Assembly (NCBI RefSeq): GCF_002763455.1
Contig: NZ_NIXK01000001.1
Span: 124,001 to 188,000 of the forward strand
Reading direction: 5' to 3'
From: Lentibacillus sediminis
GTDB taxonomy: Bacteria > Bacillota > Bacilli > Bacillales > Amphibacillaceae
Length of the DNA: 64,000 nt
Positions 39,695 to 48,424 of this stretch are shown here, piece by piece. Each line of letters opens with the position of its first letter. Within the stretch, counting starts at the first letter, position 1. A program made the position numbers and the translations under genes. The notes under the pieces were generated by a model. The model was not told the origin of the DNA. It made no database searches and saw only the letters and a program-made list of their open reading frames with translations.

Positions 39695-40654
39695 ATGTTT
39701 ATAAAGTCACATGCTGAATCACTTGAATTACCCGCACTGGAAGCATCCACGAGAAGGGTGTCGGTCCATCACCCAGTATATTCCCACGTGCTGACAGAAT
39801 GGAAAAATATGAGAGCTGCAATGAAAGGGGAGAAGGAAGTTGCGTATTCACTAAGATTCTTGGATGAAGATAACTATTACATACTGCGTGATATTCGATT
39901 ACGCGATGAACAGGGTTTTTTTCAAATAGACACCCTTGTCCTTTCTGAAACATTTGCACTGATCTTAGAAGTGAAAAACTGGTATGGCACGATTGTTTTT
40001 GGGGAAAATGGTCAAGTTACCAGGATTAATGACAATCAGGAAGAAACGGGTTTTAAAAACCCCGTGCCTCAAGCAAAACTCCAGCAGCATCGCCTTCAAA
40101 AATGGCTTCATTCCCATGGCATTACCAACCTTCCTATTGAATTTCTTGTTGTCATCAGTTTTCCAAGCACCATATTGAAAGCCGCCTCTACCAAAAATCT
40201 CATTCCAGCAAATGTCATTCACAATAGTGATTTATTTTTCAGGATCAGTGAGATAGCCAATAATTTCTCTTCATCCAGCTTGAACAAGTTGAAATTGCGA
40301 GATTTATCAAGAGCAATAGCAGGCGCTCACATGCCGAAAAATGATAATGTGTTACAGCGATTTCAGCTGACATCAGGGGACTTGCTAGAGGGAGTATTTT
40401 GCCCGGAGTGCGGTGCTTCTCCGATGAGGCGAAATAAACGACAATGGGCTTGCGGGCACTGTGGCTGCAATTCAAAAGACGCACATTTGGCAGCATTGAA
40501 CGACTATAAGCTGCTTATCGGCCATAGCATCTCCAATCGAGAAGCCAGAAGATTTTTACAGGTGGAGTCTCCATATGTAGCTAAGTACATTTTACAAAAA
40601 GAGGGCTACGGTCGGGTGGGCATGACCAAAAACAGGCGTTACCTGTTGCGCTGA
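39695..40654 (+). CDS. NERD domain protein with C-terminal zinc ribbon
   Basis: 319 residues, start supported by AAAGGGAG. Residues about 45-165 are a NERD (nuclease-related) domain: 'GEKEVAYSLRFLDEDNYYIL', QIDTLVL and 'LILEVKNWYGTI' supply the E...D...ExK pattern of restriction-like nucleases. A C-terminal zinc ribbon (FCPECGASPM...WACGHCGCNS, about 231-257) may bind nucleic acid. It is inserted between tdk and prfA. Proposed role in DNA processing is inference. The 21-bp repeat array begins right after its stop. Confidence 0.85.
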   Translation: MFIKSHAESLELPALEASTRRVSVHHPVYSHVLTEWKNMRAAMKGEKEVAYSLRFLDEDNYYILRDIRLRDEQGFFQIDTLVLSETFALILEVKNWYGTIVFGENGQVTRINDNQEETGFKNPVPQAKLQQHRLQKWLHSHGITNLPIEFLVVISFPSTILKAASTKNLIPANVIHNSDLFFRISEIANNFSSSSLNKLKLRDLSRAIAGAHMPKNDNVLQRFQLTSGDLLEGVFCPECGASPMRRNKRQWACGHCGCNSKDAHLAALNDYKLLIGHSISNREARRFLQVESPYVAKYILQKEGYGRVGMTKNRRYLLR

Positions 40655-40660
40655 TGATGC

Positions 40661-40807
40661 GATTCCCGAATCCGAGTGTGCAATTCCCGAATCTGGCATC
40701 ATATTTCCCGAATTAATGCGTATAAATCCCGAATCGGCGCATGTGTGTTCCGAATCCAGTGGCATATTTCCCGAATCAGAACGTGTGATTCCCGAATCCC
40801 CGCAGTC
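40661..40807. repeat. tandem array of 21-bp units (7 copies), ATTCCCGAATC core
   Basis: The first C of the core falls at 40665, 40686, 40707, 40728, 40749, 40770 and 40791, exactly 21 bp apart. Each unit is an 11-nt core (ATTCCCGAATC, with occasional changes) plus 10 nt of variable sequence. The array fills the gap between the NERD stop and the prfA promoter. The same family recurs at 49811-49935. Confidence 0.95.
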
Positions 40808-40832
40808 CTTAACCCTGCGCCCCAAATTAACT

Positions 40833-40861
40833 TTGACCTCACCCCCGCAGTATACTATAAT
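40833..40861 (+). promoter_or_regulatory. prfA promoter
   Basis: TTGACC (40833-40838), 17-nt spacer, TATAAT (40856-40861), about 30 nt before the prfA start and directly after the 21-bp array. Confidence 0.8.
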
Positions 40862-40893
40862 TAGACTGTTAATCGAAAAAGAGGTGGCCGTGA

Positions 40894-41964
40894 ATGTTAG
40901 AACGTTTACAATCATTGGAAGATCGTTATAATAAATTGAATGAACTGCTCAGTGATCCGGATGTAATTAGTGATACGAACAAACTGCGGGAATATTCCAA
41001 GGAACAGTCGGGCCTGGAGGATGTCGTGCAGGTGTACCGTGAATATAAGGAAGTAAATACGCAATTAAAAGATGCCAAGGAAATGCTCGAGGACAGCCTG
41101 GATGACGAGATGCTTGAGATGGTGAAGGCGGAAATCGCCGAGCTGCAAGCGTCCGAGGAAGACTTGGAAGAACGGATGCGAATCCTGCTCCTGCCGAAAG
41201 ATCCAAATGATGACAAAGATGTGTTTATGGAAATTCGCGGGGCGGCCGGCGGTGATGAAGCCGCTCTGTTTGCCGGTGACTTGTACCGCATGTATTCCCG
41301 CTATGCGGAGGCGCTCGGCTGGAAGATTGATGTGATGGAAGCAAGCTCGACCGGGGTTGGCGGTTATAAAGAGATAATCTTTTTGATCAAAGGCTCCGGT
41401 GCTTATTCCAAGCTGAAATATGAAAATGGTGCGCACCGCGTGCAACGTGTGCCGGAAACGGAATCCGGCGGGCGTATTCATACCTCGACAGCGACTGTCG
41501 CCGTATTGCCGGAGGTGGAAGAGGTAGAAGTAGATATCCATGAAAAGGACATTCGCGTGGATACATTTGCTTCCAGCGGGCCGGGCGGGCAAAGTGTCAA
41601 CACCACCATGTCCGCGGTGAGACTGACCCATGAGCCGACCGGAATTGTCGTGTCCATTCAGGATGAAAAATCACAAATTAAAAACAAGGAAAAGGCGATG
41701 AAAATACTCCGTGCAAGGATCTATGATAAAGTTCAGCAGGAAGCACAGGCCGAATATGATGAGAACCGGAAATCCGCTGTCGGCACAGGCGACCGCTCAG
41801 AACGGATCCGCACGTACAATTTTCCGCAGAATCGCGTAACCGACCACCGCATTGGTTTAACGATTCAAAAACTCGATCAGATCATGCAGGGAAAACTCGA
41901 TGAATTCGTCGATGCCCTTTTGATGGAAGATCAGACGAAGAAACTGGAACAAATAGGTGAATAA
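40894..41964 (+). CDS. prfA: peptide chain release factor 1
   Basis: 356 residues; recognises UAG and UAA and triggers release of the finished peptide. GGQ motif at about 230-232 in [12 protein letters not shown] (methylated by PrmC, the next gene) and the stop-recognition PxT region replaced around '[14 protein letters not shown]' as usual. GAGGTG lies 9 nt before ATG. The stop is one base before prmC, so both are co-translated. Confidence 0.97.
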   Translation: MLERLQSLEDRYNKLNELLSDPDVISDTNKLREYSKEQSGLEDVVQVYREYKEVNTQLKDAKEMLEDSLDDEMLEMVKAEIAELQASEEDLEERMRILLLPKDPNDDKDVFMEIRGAAGGDEAALFAGDLYRMYSRYAEALGWKIDVMEASSTGVGGYKEIIFLIKGSGAYSKLKYENGAHRVQRVPETESGGRIHTSTATVAVLPEVEEVEVDIHEKDIRVDTFASSGPGGQSVNTTMSAVRLTHEPTGIVVSIQDEKSQIKNKEKAMKILRARIYDKVQQEAQAEYDENRKSAVGTGDRSERIRTYNFPQNRVTDHRIGLTIQKLDQIMQGKLDEFVDALLMEDQTKKLEQIGE

Positions 41965-41965
41965 C

Positions 41966-42817
41966 ATGCCGAGGAAACAATACGAAGTCCTTCAATGGGC
42001 TTCTTCTTTTTTAGAAAAGCAAAACCGGGAAGCGCGTGTGGCGGAAATTTTGCTCATGCACTATTTGCAAGTGAGTCGCGCGGAGTTTTTCGCAAACATA
42101 AGGGAGCCTGTGGCGCGGGAAATCGATGAAGCTTTTCAGGAAGACATCCGGCTTCATGCGGAAATCGGCATCCCGGTGCAGCATCTCACTGGCTATGAGA
42201 TGTTCTACGGAAGAAAATTTACTGTCAATGAGCATGTGTTGATTCCCCGCCCGGAAACCGAGGAGCTGGTTGAGCATGTGCTTACACACGCTTGCCACAT
42301 GCGCCCATGCCGAATTGTCGACGTCGGAACGGGGAGTGGCGTGATTGCTGTTACGCTCGCACTGGAACTGCCCGAGGCTACGGTTTATGCGATGGATATT
42401 TCTGCAGAAGCTCTGGAGGTCGCTGCCGCCAACGCTGAGCGACTCGGGGCAAATGTTACTTTTTTGCAGGGAGATTTTCTGCAGCCACTGATTGATGAGC
42501 AGATCCATCCGGATATTATCGTCTCCAATCCTCCCTATATTTCCAGGGAAGAGGAAGCTGATCTTTCCGTCACGGTGAAAAATTTTGACCCGGAACTTGC
42601 GTTGTTTGCCGAGGAGAACGGCCTGGCCGCTTACCGGAAAATCATTCGCCAGTCGGCAGATCTTCTGCAGCCAGGCAGCCGAATGGCACTGGAAATCGGC
42701 TATCAACAGGGGGATGCGGTTAAGGATTTGGTCGCCGAGGCGTACCCGGTAAGTATTACGGAAATCATTAAGGACATTAATGGGAAAGACCGTATTGTTT
42801 CTGCGGTTATTAATTAA
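41966..42817 (+). CDS. prmC: release factor glutamine methyltransferase
   Basis: 283 residues; S-adenosylmethionine-dependent methylation of the glutamine in the GGQ motif of release factors. N-terminal helical domain, SAM motif 'VDVGTGSGVIAVTLALEL', catalytic NPPY at 188-191. ATG 41966 has AGGTGA 6 nt upstream, partly inside the prfA end; a GTG at 41957 is less likely. A hairpin terminator follows. Confidence 0.96.
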   Translation: MPRKQYEVLQWASSFLEKQNREARVAEILLMHYLQVSRAEFFANIREPVAREIDEAFQEDIRLHAEIGIPVQHLTGYEMFYGRKFTVNEHVLIPRPETEELVEHVLTHACHMRPCRIVDVGTGSGVIAVTLALELPEATVYAMDISAEALEVAAANAERLGANVTFLQGDFLQPLIDEQIHPDIIVSNPPYISREEEADLSVTVKNFDPELALFAEENGLAAYRKIIRQSADLLQPGSRMALEIGYQQGDAVKDLVAEAYPVSITEIIKDINGKDRIVSAVIN

Positions 42818-42883
42818 ACGGCCTCCAGCGTGTGCTTGAGAGTACTTCTCGCGGACATTTCGGACGTTTATCCAGCTAGTTTT

Positions 42884-42918
42884 GTCCATGAGACCGCGTC
42901 TCATGGACATTTCTTTTG
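42884..42918 (+). terminator. terminator after prmC
   Basis: GTCCATGAGAC and GTCTCATGGAC form a perfect 11-bp stem with loop CGC, followed by ATTTCTTTT. Confidence 0.85.
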
Positions 42919-43018
42919 TTGAATACCAAACTATTAATATATTTTTATAGAATACTAGTTTAAATTCATTTCTCGCTGACCATACTGTTGCTATATCAGT
43001 AAAAGGGAGCGGGCACAT

Positions 43019-43639
43019 ATGAAGAAACTAGTATTTTTTGCATTCATTTTCTTTCTTATATTTTTAACCATGCCAGCCAATGGCGTTAGTCAGGAAAGTA
43101 ACGAGGACTCTTCCTATCAGGTCATCCCGGATGATGCCATTCGGCTTAGGATTCTGGCCAACAGTGACAGCGAGGAAGATCAGGCACTGAAACGTGAGGT
43201 GCGTGACCGGGTTAATGAGGTAATTACCGAATGGGTCGAGCATCTGACGGACATTGACAAAGCAAGAAAATTGATTGAATCACGGATCCCGGAAATTGAA
43301 GAAATTATCGGCGAGACGCTGGCCGAAGCTGGTGGAAGTCAAACATTCAGCGTTAAATACAGCTCGAATGTGACATTCCCGGCTAAACTGTACGGACCAT
43401 ACTTATACCCGCCCGGTGAATATGAAGCGGTTCTGATTACCATCGGGGATGGGGAAGGAGCGAATTGGTGGTGTGTGTTATTCCCGCCTCTATGTTTTCT
43501 GGATTTTTCCAATGGAACCAGTGTCGCGGAGGAGCAGGAGCAGCCTGCGGAGGAAGCCCAAGCTCAAGCGCAAACTGAAGTGAAAGAGGATGAGGCAGAA
43601 GTAAAGTTTTTCCTTTTTGAATGGTTTGGCTGGTCATGA
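43019..43639 (+). CDS. spoIIR: stage II sporulation protein R
   Basis: 206 residues. A signal peptide (basic MKK, hydrophobic core to about residue 22, then SQES) fits secretion from the forespore into the intermembrane space, where SpoIIR activates SpoIIGA to process pro-SigE. 'IPDDAIRLRILANSDSEEDQ' is the family signature. Acidic linker at about 165-195. AAAAGGGAG lies before ATG. I could not find a clear SigF promoter upstream. prmC-spoIIR order matches B. subtilis. Confidence 0.93.
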   Translation: MKKLVFFAFIFFLIFLTMPANGVSQESNEDSSYQVIPDDAIRLRILANSDSEEDQALKREVRDRVNEVITEWVEHLTDIDKARKLIESRIPEIEEIIGETLAEAGGSQTFSVKYSSNVTFPAKLYGPYLYPPGEYEAVLITIGDGEGANWWCVLFPPLCFLDFSNGTSVAEEQEQPAEEAQAQAQTEVKEDEAEVKFFLFEWFGWS

Positions 43640-43707
43640 AAACCCTAAAACGTGCATAGGATGATAGAGAAATGGAAGACTATCAAAAACAATAGAGGTG
43701 AATAAAC

Positions 43708-44109
43708 ATGAATTTGATTCCTGCTCACCGCGCGAATGAAGAAGAACTGGAGCAATTTCTCGGGAAAAACAGCCATCTGAACAAGAAACCGCTGCTGCTC
43801 AAAGGTTATGTTGTGGAAATAGGAGAGAAGATAGAAGGATGTTTTGTACTCGAAGAAATGGAAAGTGGAATATACTGGCTAAAACAGCTTCACATTACAC
43901 AAACGGAAGCCAATAAACTGCCAGTGCTTTTGGAGGCAATATTGCAACTGGCAAAAAAACAGCAGGCAAAGACGGTGTTTGTGCACAGTCACCAGCCAGT
44001 TGTGGATTTATTGCTGGAAGCACTGCAATTTCATCCACAGAAAGAAAATTTGTACGTGGATAAATACCGGGCAGAAGAAGGTAGTTGGTGGTCTTATCAA
44101 GTTTCCTAA
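43708..44109 (+). CDS. YwlB-like putative acetyltransferase
   Basis: 133 residues with GAGGTG before ATG. The pattern 'GKKIEGCFVLEEM'-like strand, 'YWLKQLHITQTEANKLPVLL' helix and 'AKTVFVHSHQPVVDLLLEAL' resembles a minimal GNAT fold, and the position between spoIIR and ywlC is that of ywlA/ywlB in B. subtilis. No clear acetyl-CoA loop (Q/RxxGxG/A) is present, so activity is doubtful. Confidence 0.6.
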   Translation: MNLIPAHRANEEELEQFLGKNSHLNKKPLLLKGYVVEIGEKIEGCFVLEEMESGIYWLKQLHITQTEANKLPVLLEAILQLAKKQQAKTVFVHSHQPVVDLLLEALQFHPQKENLYVDKYRAEEGSWWSYQVS

Positions 44110-44197
44110 AGGTTATCCACGATTATTGTGGATGAAGCTGTTGATAATGGTGTATAAGTAAGCGGCAAATGACAACAAAGTGCATAATAAAAAGGAT

Positions 44198-44230
44198 CAG
44201 CCTGTGGATAAACTCTGCAGGCTGTTTTTG
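44198..44230 (+). terminator. terminator before ywlC
   Basis: CAGCCTG pairs with CAGGCTG around a 13-nt loop and is followed by TTTTTG. Confidence 0.75.
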
Positions 44231-44302
44231 CGTTTCGCTCGGCAGTTTACTATTAGGCACCAATCGACTAAAATGGAAAAATAGAAAAGAGGGAACACAG
44301 GA

Positions 44303-45328
44303 ATGGAAACAACTCGCTGGAAATTAACGAATGACGCCAAAATAGACGCAGAAGCTATCCACAGTGCTGCAGAACTTCTATTAAACGGAGAAACTGTGGC
44401 ATTTCCCACAGAAACAGTCTACGGTCTTGGTGCGGACGCAACAAATGAAGCTGCTGTGGCAAAGATTTTCCAAGCTAAAGGCCGCCCGCAGGATAATCCG
44501 CTGATTGCCCACGTGGATTCCTCCGCCCAATTGTGGAGAATTGTGGACTACGCCCCTGAATATGTGGAAAAGTTGATTGAGGCGCTCTCCCCCGGGCCTG
44601 TCACGTATGTGCTGCCAAGCAATGGAACCTGTGCGAGCAATGTGACGGCCAACTTATCCACAATTGCGGTGAGAATTCCCGATCACCCGGCGGCTCAGCA
44701 GCTGCTTCAGACATGCAATATCCCGATCGCTGCCCCGAGTGCAAATATTTCCGGAAGGCCGAGCCCCACTGCGGCTGCGCATGTGTGGGAAGATTTGCAG
44801 GGAAAAATTGCTGGACTGCTGGACGGCGGACCGACCGGGGTGGGGGTGGAATCCACTGTGATCGATTGTACACAGGATATCCCCATCATTCTCCGGCCTG
44901 GCGGGGTGACCAGGGAGCAACTGGAAAGCCTGACAGGCAAGGCCATTATCGATCCGGCGCTTGCCGGAGAGGCAGCGGCTCCAAAATCACCCGGGATGAA
45001 ATACAGGCACTATTCTCCGGATGTCCCTTTATGGCTTGTGGAGGGAAACACGGAGAAGCTGCAGCAGATTATTTCCGCTGAACAGCATAAGGGTAAGCGG
45101 GTTGGTCTGCTCGCAAGCACGGACACGGCCGCCCAGCTGCAGGCAGATGCTAAACTTTCCTTAGGCCGGGATGCAAGCGAAATTGCCGCGAATCTATATG
45201 AATCTCTGCGCCATTTTAAATCAGGGGAAGTTGATGTGATTATCTGTGAGGCAATTCCGCAGACCGGGATTGGCGAAGCAGTGATGAACCGGCTGAAAAA
45301 GGCCGCAAGCATGCATCTGACAGAATAG
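44303..45328 (+). CDS. ywlC: threonylcarbamoyl-AMP synthase (Sua5/YwlC)
   Basis: 341 residues; makes threonylcarbamoyl-AMP for the t6A37 modification of tRNAs. YrdC domain 1-215 ('GETVAFPTETVYGLGADATN', 'PRPSPTAA'-type SxxN region 'APSANISGRPSPTAAHVW'), then the C-terminal Sua5 domain (about 230-341) after the linker SPGMKYRHYSPDVP. Length agrees with B. subtilis YwlC. Ribosome binding site GAGGGA is 8 nt upstream. Only 8 bp separate its stop from the hairpin that covers the mntP start region. Confidence 0.95.
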   Translation: METTRWKLTNDAKIDAEAIHSAAELLLNGETVAFPTETVYGLGADATNEAAVAKIFQAKGRPQDNPLIAHVDSSAQLWRIVDYAPEYVEKLIEALSPGPVTYVLPSNGTCASNVTANLSTIAVRIPDHPAAQQLLQTCNIPIAAPSANISGRPSPTAAAHVWEDLQGKIAGLLDGGPTGVGVESTVIDCTQDIPIILRPGGVTREQLESLTGKAIIDPALAGEAAAPKSPGMKYRHYSPDVPLWLVEGNTEKLQQIISAEQHKGKRVGLLASTDTAAQLQADAKLSLGRDASEIAANLYESLRHFKSGEVDVIICEAIPQTGIGEAVMNRLKKAASMHLTE

Positions 45329-45336
45329 TTCATATC

Positions 45337-45379
45337 CCCCCTCGGACATGCATAGGATGAACAAGCATGTCCGAGGGGG
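45337..45379 (+). promoter_or_regulatory. 15-bp hairpin sequestering the mntP ribosome binding site
   Basis: CCCCCTCGGACATGC (45337-45351) and GCATGTCCGAGGGGG (45365-45379) are perfectly complementary with a 13-nt loop. The 3' arm contains the only ribosome binding site of mntP (GAGGGGG, 7 nt before ATG 45387). There is no T-run, so a terminator is unlikely. Folded, the RNA would hide the site and shut translation. Confidence 0.8.
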
Positions 45380-45386
45380 AATTTGG

Positions 45387-45941
45387 ATGTCTCATTTTTA
45401 CATACACGAAATATTTTCTTTACTGTTTATGGCGGTTGCACTGGGGATGGATGCTTTTTCCGTCAGCCTCGGCCTCGGGATGCAGCAGCTCCGGCTCAAG
45501 CGCATCGCCCTTATTGGCCTGACCATTGGCGCCATGCATGTCATCATGCCGTTTTTTGGCATCCTGCTTGGCAAAATCATCTCCGGCCAGGTTGGTCATG
45601 TGACTGAATTGCTCGGTGCATTGCTGTTGTTCATTATTGGCGCCCAGATGTTTTTCTCCGCCTTTAACCGGGAGGCGAAAAAAATTATCGCACCTGTTGG
45701 CATTGGACTTTTTATCCTATCTTTCAGTGTCAGCATCGACAGCTTTTCCGTCGGCCTGAGCCTCGGAATGTCGGGAGTGAAGACAGCGCTGGCATTAATT
45801 GCATTTGGCATTATGAGCACCCTGCTCGCCTGGGGCGGCATGCTGCTCGGCCGAAAAGTCCGCGGTTTTCTTGGTGTTTACAGTGAACTGCTTGGCGGGA
45901 GCATTCTCTGCGGCTTTGGATTGCATATGTTGTTTGGGTGA
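45387..45941 (+). CDS. mntP: manganese efflux pump MntP
   Basis: 184-residue membrane protein with six helices; exports Mn2+. Two halves each carry the family motif with acidic residue: 'AVALGMDAFSVSLGLGM' (about 15-31) and 'SFSVSIDSFSVGLSLGMSG' (about 112-130). ATG 45387 chosen from the GAGGGGG site; the open frame extends 13 codons further but through the hairpin. Corresponds to B. subtilis ywlD in position. Terminator follows. Confidence 0.92.
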   Translation: MSHFYIHEIFSLLFMAVALGMDAFSVSLGLGMQQLRLKRIALIGLTIGAMHVIMPFFGILLGKIISGQVGHVTELLGALLLFIIGAQMFFSAFNREAKKIIAPVGIGLFILSFSVSIDSFSVGLSLGMSGVKTALALIAFGIMSTLLAWGGMLLGRKVRGFLGVYSELLGGSILCGFGLHMLFG

Positions 45942-45973
45942 TGTGCAGAATTTAATTTTGAAATAAAAAGCTG

Positions 45974-46008
45974 AACCTCTTTGGATTTTTTTATCTAAGG
46001 GGTTTTTA
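45974..46008 (+). terminator. terminator after mntP
   Basis: AACCTCTTTGGAT pairs with ATCTAAGGGGTT (few mismatches) followed by TTTTT. Confidence 0.7.
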
Positions 46009-46106
46009 TGTGAATTTATAAAGTAAATGGTTGATTCATTGGTTATGCTGCTCGACTAATTGGCAGGATTGTTTTAATATTAATAATATAATGGCAGGAG
46101 GTTATA

Positions 46107-46298
46107 GTGATAGATTATAAAAAAGAGGCTGAACCTACTGTAGAGGACGATATTGAAGAGGATCCGGAATTAAAGCAAAAATTGTTACAGGCAAAAGAGG
46201 ATAAAGAGGATGGAAATTATTACACCTCAGCAGAAATGAGGGAAATGTTACGGAGTGGGCGAATGGGAAGGGAGGAGGGATTGAACGAGATTTCCTAG
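46107..46298 (+). CDS. small acidic protein, unknown
   Basis: 63 residues from GTG 46107, with CAGGAGG at 5 nt. Acidic first half (EPTVEDDIEEDPELKQK) and a helical end 'YYTSAEMREMLRSGRMGREE'. Not recognised. It sits 98 bp upstream of a Uma2 gene on the same strand; such small genes next to nuclease-like genes may be partners, but there is no direct evidence. Confidence 0.55.
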   Translation: MIDYKKEAEPTVEDDIEEDPELKQKLLQAKEDKEDGNYYTSAEMREMLRSGRMGREEGLNEIS

Positions 46299-46396
46299 AA
46301 GATTTTACCCCATAAAAATAGTGACTCATTGCATTTGCAAGTAAACCACTTTTCACAATACAATAAGGTAACGAGTAAAAAATGGAGGAGATTGGT

Positions 46397-46960
46397 ATGA
46401 GTCTTCCTGAACAAAATAAAATAAGTGTCGAAGCATTCTATAAGATGCGGGAAGATACGGACCACTTACTGGAATACGCTGACGGAAATGTTTTCATGTC
46501 ACCCAAACTCTCCACTCGTCATCAGCAGGTTTCTTCCCGACTGCAGGCTAAATTGTTCAACTTTCTTGATGGAGGAAAGTGCCAAGTGTTTAGCGCGCCT
46601 TATGATATTCATCTGTATAGAGACGATTTGGATGATACGAAAATCTTCATACCGGATTTGTCAGTGATTTGTGAGGAGGAAGGACTGGAAGAAAACAAGT
46701 TTGTCGGTGTCCCCGAACTGATTATTGAAATTTTAAGCCCCTCCAACCAAAGTCATGATTTCGTGACAAAAATGGAGGCGTACATGAAATATGGCGTGAA
46801 GGAATACTGGGCGGTTAACCCTATGCTGCATGCGGTTCAGGTGTATGTATTAACGGATGATCAGGTATACCAGCAAGTCGATATTTTGAAAGAGGAAGGT
46901 ATTGCAAAATCAACTGTTCTGAATGGGTTTGAGGTTGATTTGAAAGATATTTTCAAGTGA
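46397..46960 (+). CDS. Uma2 family (DUF820) nuclease-fold protein
   Basis: 187 residues with GGAGGAG at 7 nt before ATG 46397. PD-(D/E)XK-fold Uma2 family: 'DLDDTKIFIPDLSVICEEEG' (Asp), 'GVPELIIEILSPSNQ' (E.x), 'KMEAYMKYGVKEYWAVNP'. Family members are abundant in cyanobacteria and Bacilli; a role is not established, although a nuclease fold is predicted. Confidence 0.9.
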   Translation: MSLPEQNKISVEAFYKMREDTDHLLEYADGNVFMSPKLSTRHQQVSSRLQAKLFNFLDGGKCQVFSAPYDIHLYRDDLDDTKIFIPDLSVICEEEGLEENKFVGVPELIIEILSPSNQSHDFVTKMEAYMKYGVKEYWAVNPMLHAVQVYVLTDDQVYQQVDILKEEGIAKSTVLNGFEVDLKDIFK

Positions 46961-47009
46961 TGTACCGATATATTAGAGCAACAAAAATCCCTCAAGAGCT
47001 GCGCGCTCA

Positions 47010-47085
47010 GCAGAGGGACTATAAAGGTTTTGGTTATACATTTTGCCTTACGTATTTCTTCTATTTTTTCGTGAGCTGGTTTCAT
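47010..47085 (-). pseudogene. remnant of an XRE-type regulator, minus strand
   Basis: ATG at 47085 (minus) follows AAGGGGTGAACCGC and reads MKPAHEKIEEIRKAK then CITKTFI, like the first helix and start of the second in small phage XRE proteins. The similarity stops after about 22 codons, where the frame enters a hairpin (GAGGGA/TCCCTC, with a T-run on the minus strand). Divergent to the broken XRE gene at 47218. Confidence 0.4.
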
Positions 47086-47217
47086 GCGGTTCACCCCTTT
47101 CCGATTAAGCGTAACGCTAAATTAAATAGGTCTTTAAAACTTTTTTAGCTTTTAGCTTAATAGATATAACAATGCGCTTAAAAATGGTATATTTTACTTG
47201 AGGTGTAAATCAAGAAT

Positions 47218-47606
47218 GTGCTAGGAAAAAGGCTAAAAAAAGCTAGAGAAAAAGCAGGGTTCAAACAAATAGTGCATGAAAAAAATTGGCATTTCAAACG
47301 GTACGTTGTCTGGATATGAAAGAAATTAACGTGACCTTGACACCCAAACATTGAATAAAGTGGCAAGTCTGTATGCGGTTTCTGTTGATTGGTTAGTGGG
47401 AAATTCTGATGACCCTGAAAAACCATTCGCTGACGACTTTGATTCCCTAGCTGCTCTAAAAGAAGTAGTGGACGAACTCGGAATCGAGGATTTGTTTTTC
47501 CACAATATAGATGTATTAAAGCCTCAGTGCTGAAGATGTGGAGGATATTCGGCATCACCTTGAATATACGCTACATAAGGCAAAGCAACGGAAAGAGAGA
47601 GGATAG
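47218..47606 (+). pseudogene. XRE family transcriptional regulator, broken
   Basis: Translation in pieces gives a helix-turn-helix protein: 'LGKRLKKAREKAGFKQ', then after a frameshift near 47280 KIGISNGTLSGYERN, a TAA at about 47329, RDLDTQTLNKVASLYAV and VDWLVGNSDDPEKPF, and after another shift near 47521 LSAEDVEDIRHHLEY to TAG 47606. At least two frameshifts and one stop: not functional. It resembles repressors of integrative elements and supports a decayed mobile element here. Confidence 0.8.
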
Positions 47607-47661
47607 GTAACTACTATGTGAAAACATAGATTACAAATATATATTAAAGGGGGAAATTATC

Positions 47662-48345
47662 ATGAAGAAATTCATGAAATTTGGATGCTTAGGATTCCTA
47701 GGCATTATCGCACTTTTTGTAGTTATTGCCGTAGTATCCATAGGAGGAGAAACAGAAGATACTGCCTCAAATGATACTACCGAGACAGAAAATAGTGGTA
47801 ACGATAACTCTGGTGAAACAAACGCTTCAGAGGAAAATTCCGGTGAGGCATCAGAGCCAGAAGATGATAGCACAATTACTGGTGATGAGTTTGAACAGAT
47901 TTCAAACGGAATGACCTATGAAGAAGTTGTCGAAGTAATCGGTAGTGAAGGAACAGTTCAATCTGAAACCGGTGAAGAAGATTCCCAATTCCATACAGTA
48001 ATCTACTCATGGGACGGTGCAGATGGTTGGGGCGCTAACGCAATGTTGACTTTCCAAGGTGGTGAGTTACAAAGTAAGTCACAAGCCGGTGTGGGTGATG
48101 GGTCGTCATCAGATGTAACCATCACAATTGATGAATTCAATCAAGTAGAAAACGGGATGACCACTGAAGAAGTTTTTGAAATAGTTGGTGGTGAAGGTGA
48201 AGTGACTTCCCAAACCGGTGAAGAAGGATCCCAATATTACACAGTCACCTACACTTATTATGGCGAAAGTGGTATGGGGGCTAACGCTATATTGATGTTC
48301 CAAGGTGGAGAGTTAAATTCAAAATCCCAATTTGGATTAGAGTAA
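47662..48345 (+). CDS. membrane-anchored protein with two DUF3862-like repeats
   Basis: 227 residues, AAAGGGGG before ATG. One N-terminal transmembrane helix (about 8-28) followed by a low-complexity Glu/Ser/Asn/Thr linker (30-70) and two tandem copies (about 75-140 and 152-227) of the same domain: NGMTYEEVVEVIGSEG/NGMTTEEVFEIVGGEG and 'GANAMLTFQGGELQSKSQ'/'GANAILMFQGGELNSKSQ'. This is the DUF3862/BLIP-like fold, exposed outside the cell. Function unknown; common on integrative elements and chromosomes of Firmicutes. Confidence 0.75.
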   Translation: MKKFMKFGCLGFLGIIALFVVIAVVSIGGETEDTASNDTTETENSGNDNSGETNASEENSGEASEPEDDSTITGDEFEQISNGMTYEEVVEVIGSEGTVQSETGEEDSQFHTVIYSWDGADGWGANAMLTFQGGELQSKSQAGVGDGSSSDVTITIDEFNQVENGMTTEEVFEIVGGEGEVTSQTGEEGSQYYTVTYTYYGESGMGANAILMFQGGELNSKSQFGLE

Positions 48346-48424
48346 ATCATTGCAGGGTGTACACAAATTTGTACACCCCCTATTTTTCAATTTAAAAGTA
48401 GATAACAAAATAAATAAAGAGCAT

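Noticed and set aside
40661-40807. CRISPR array
   Set aside because: Repeat core is 11 nt with 10-nt variable parts, much too short; no cas genes nearby.
40592-40915. Minus-strand frame with DSG heptads, and its partner at 49808-49999
   Set aside because: Both arise because 21 bp is seven codons; they overlap prfA/NERD or ywlE ends and lack start signals.
42011-43018. 335-residue minus-strand open frame opposite prmC
   Set aside because: Antisense to prmC motifs, no start site support, no recognisable domain.
46965-47030. Terminator of the Uma2 gene
   Set aside because: The hairpin TCCCTC...GAGGGA has its T-run only on the minus strand, so it does not serve Uma2.
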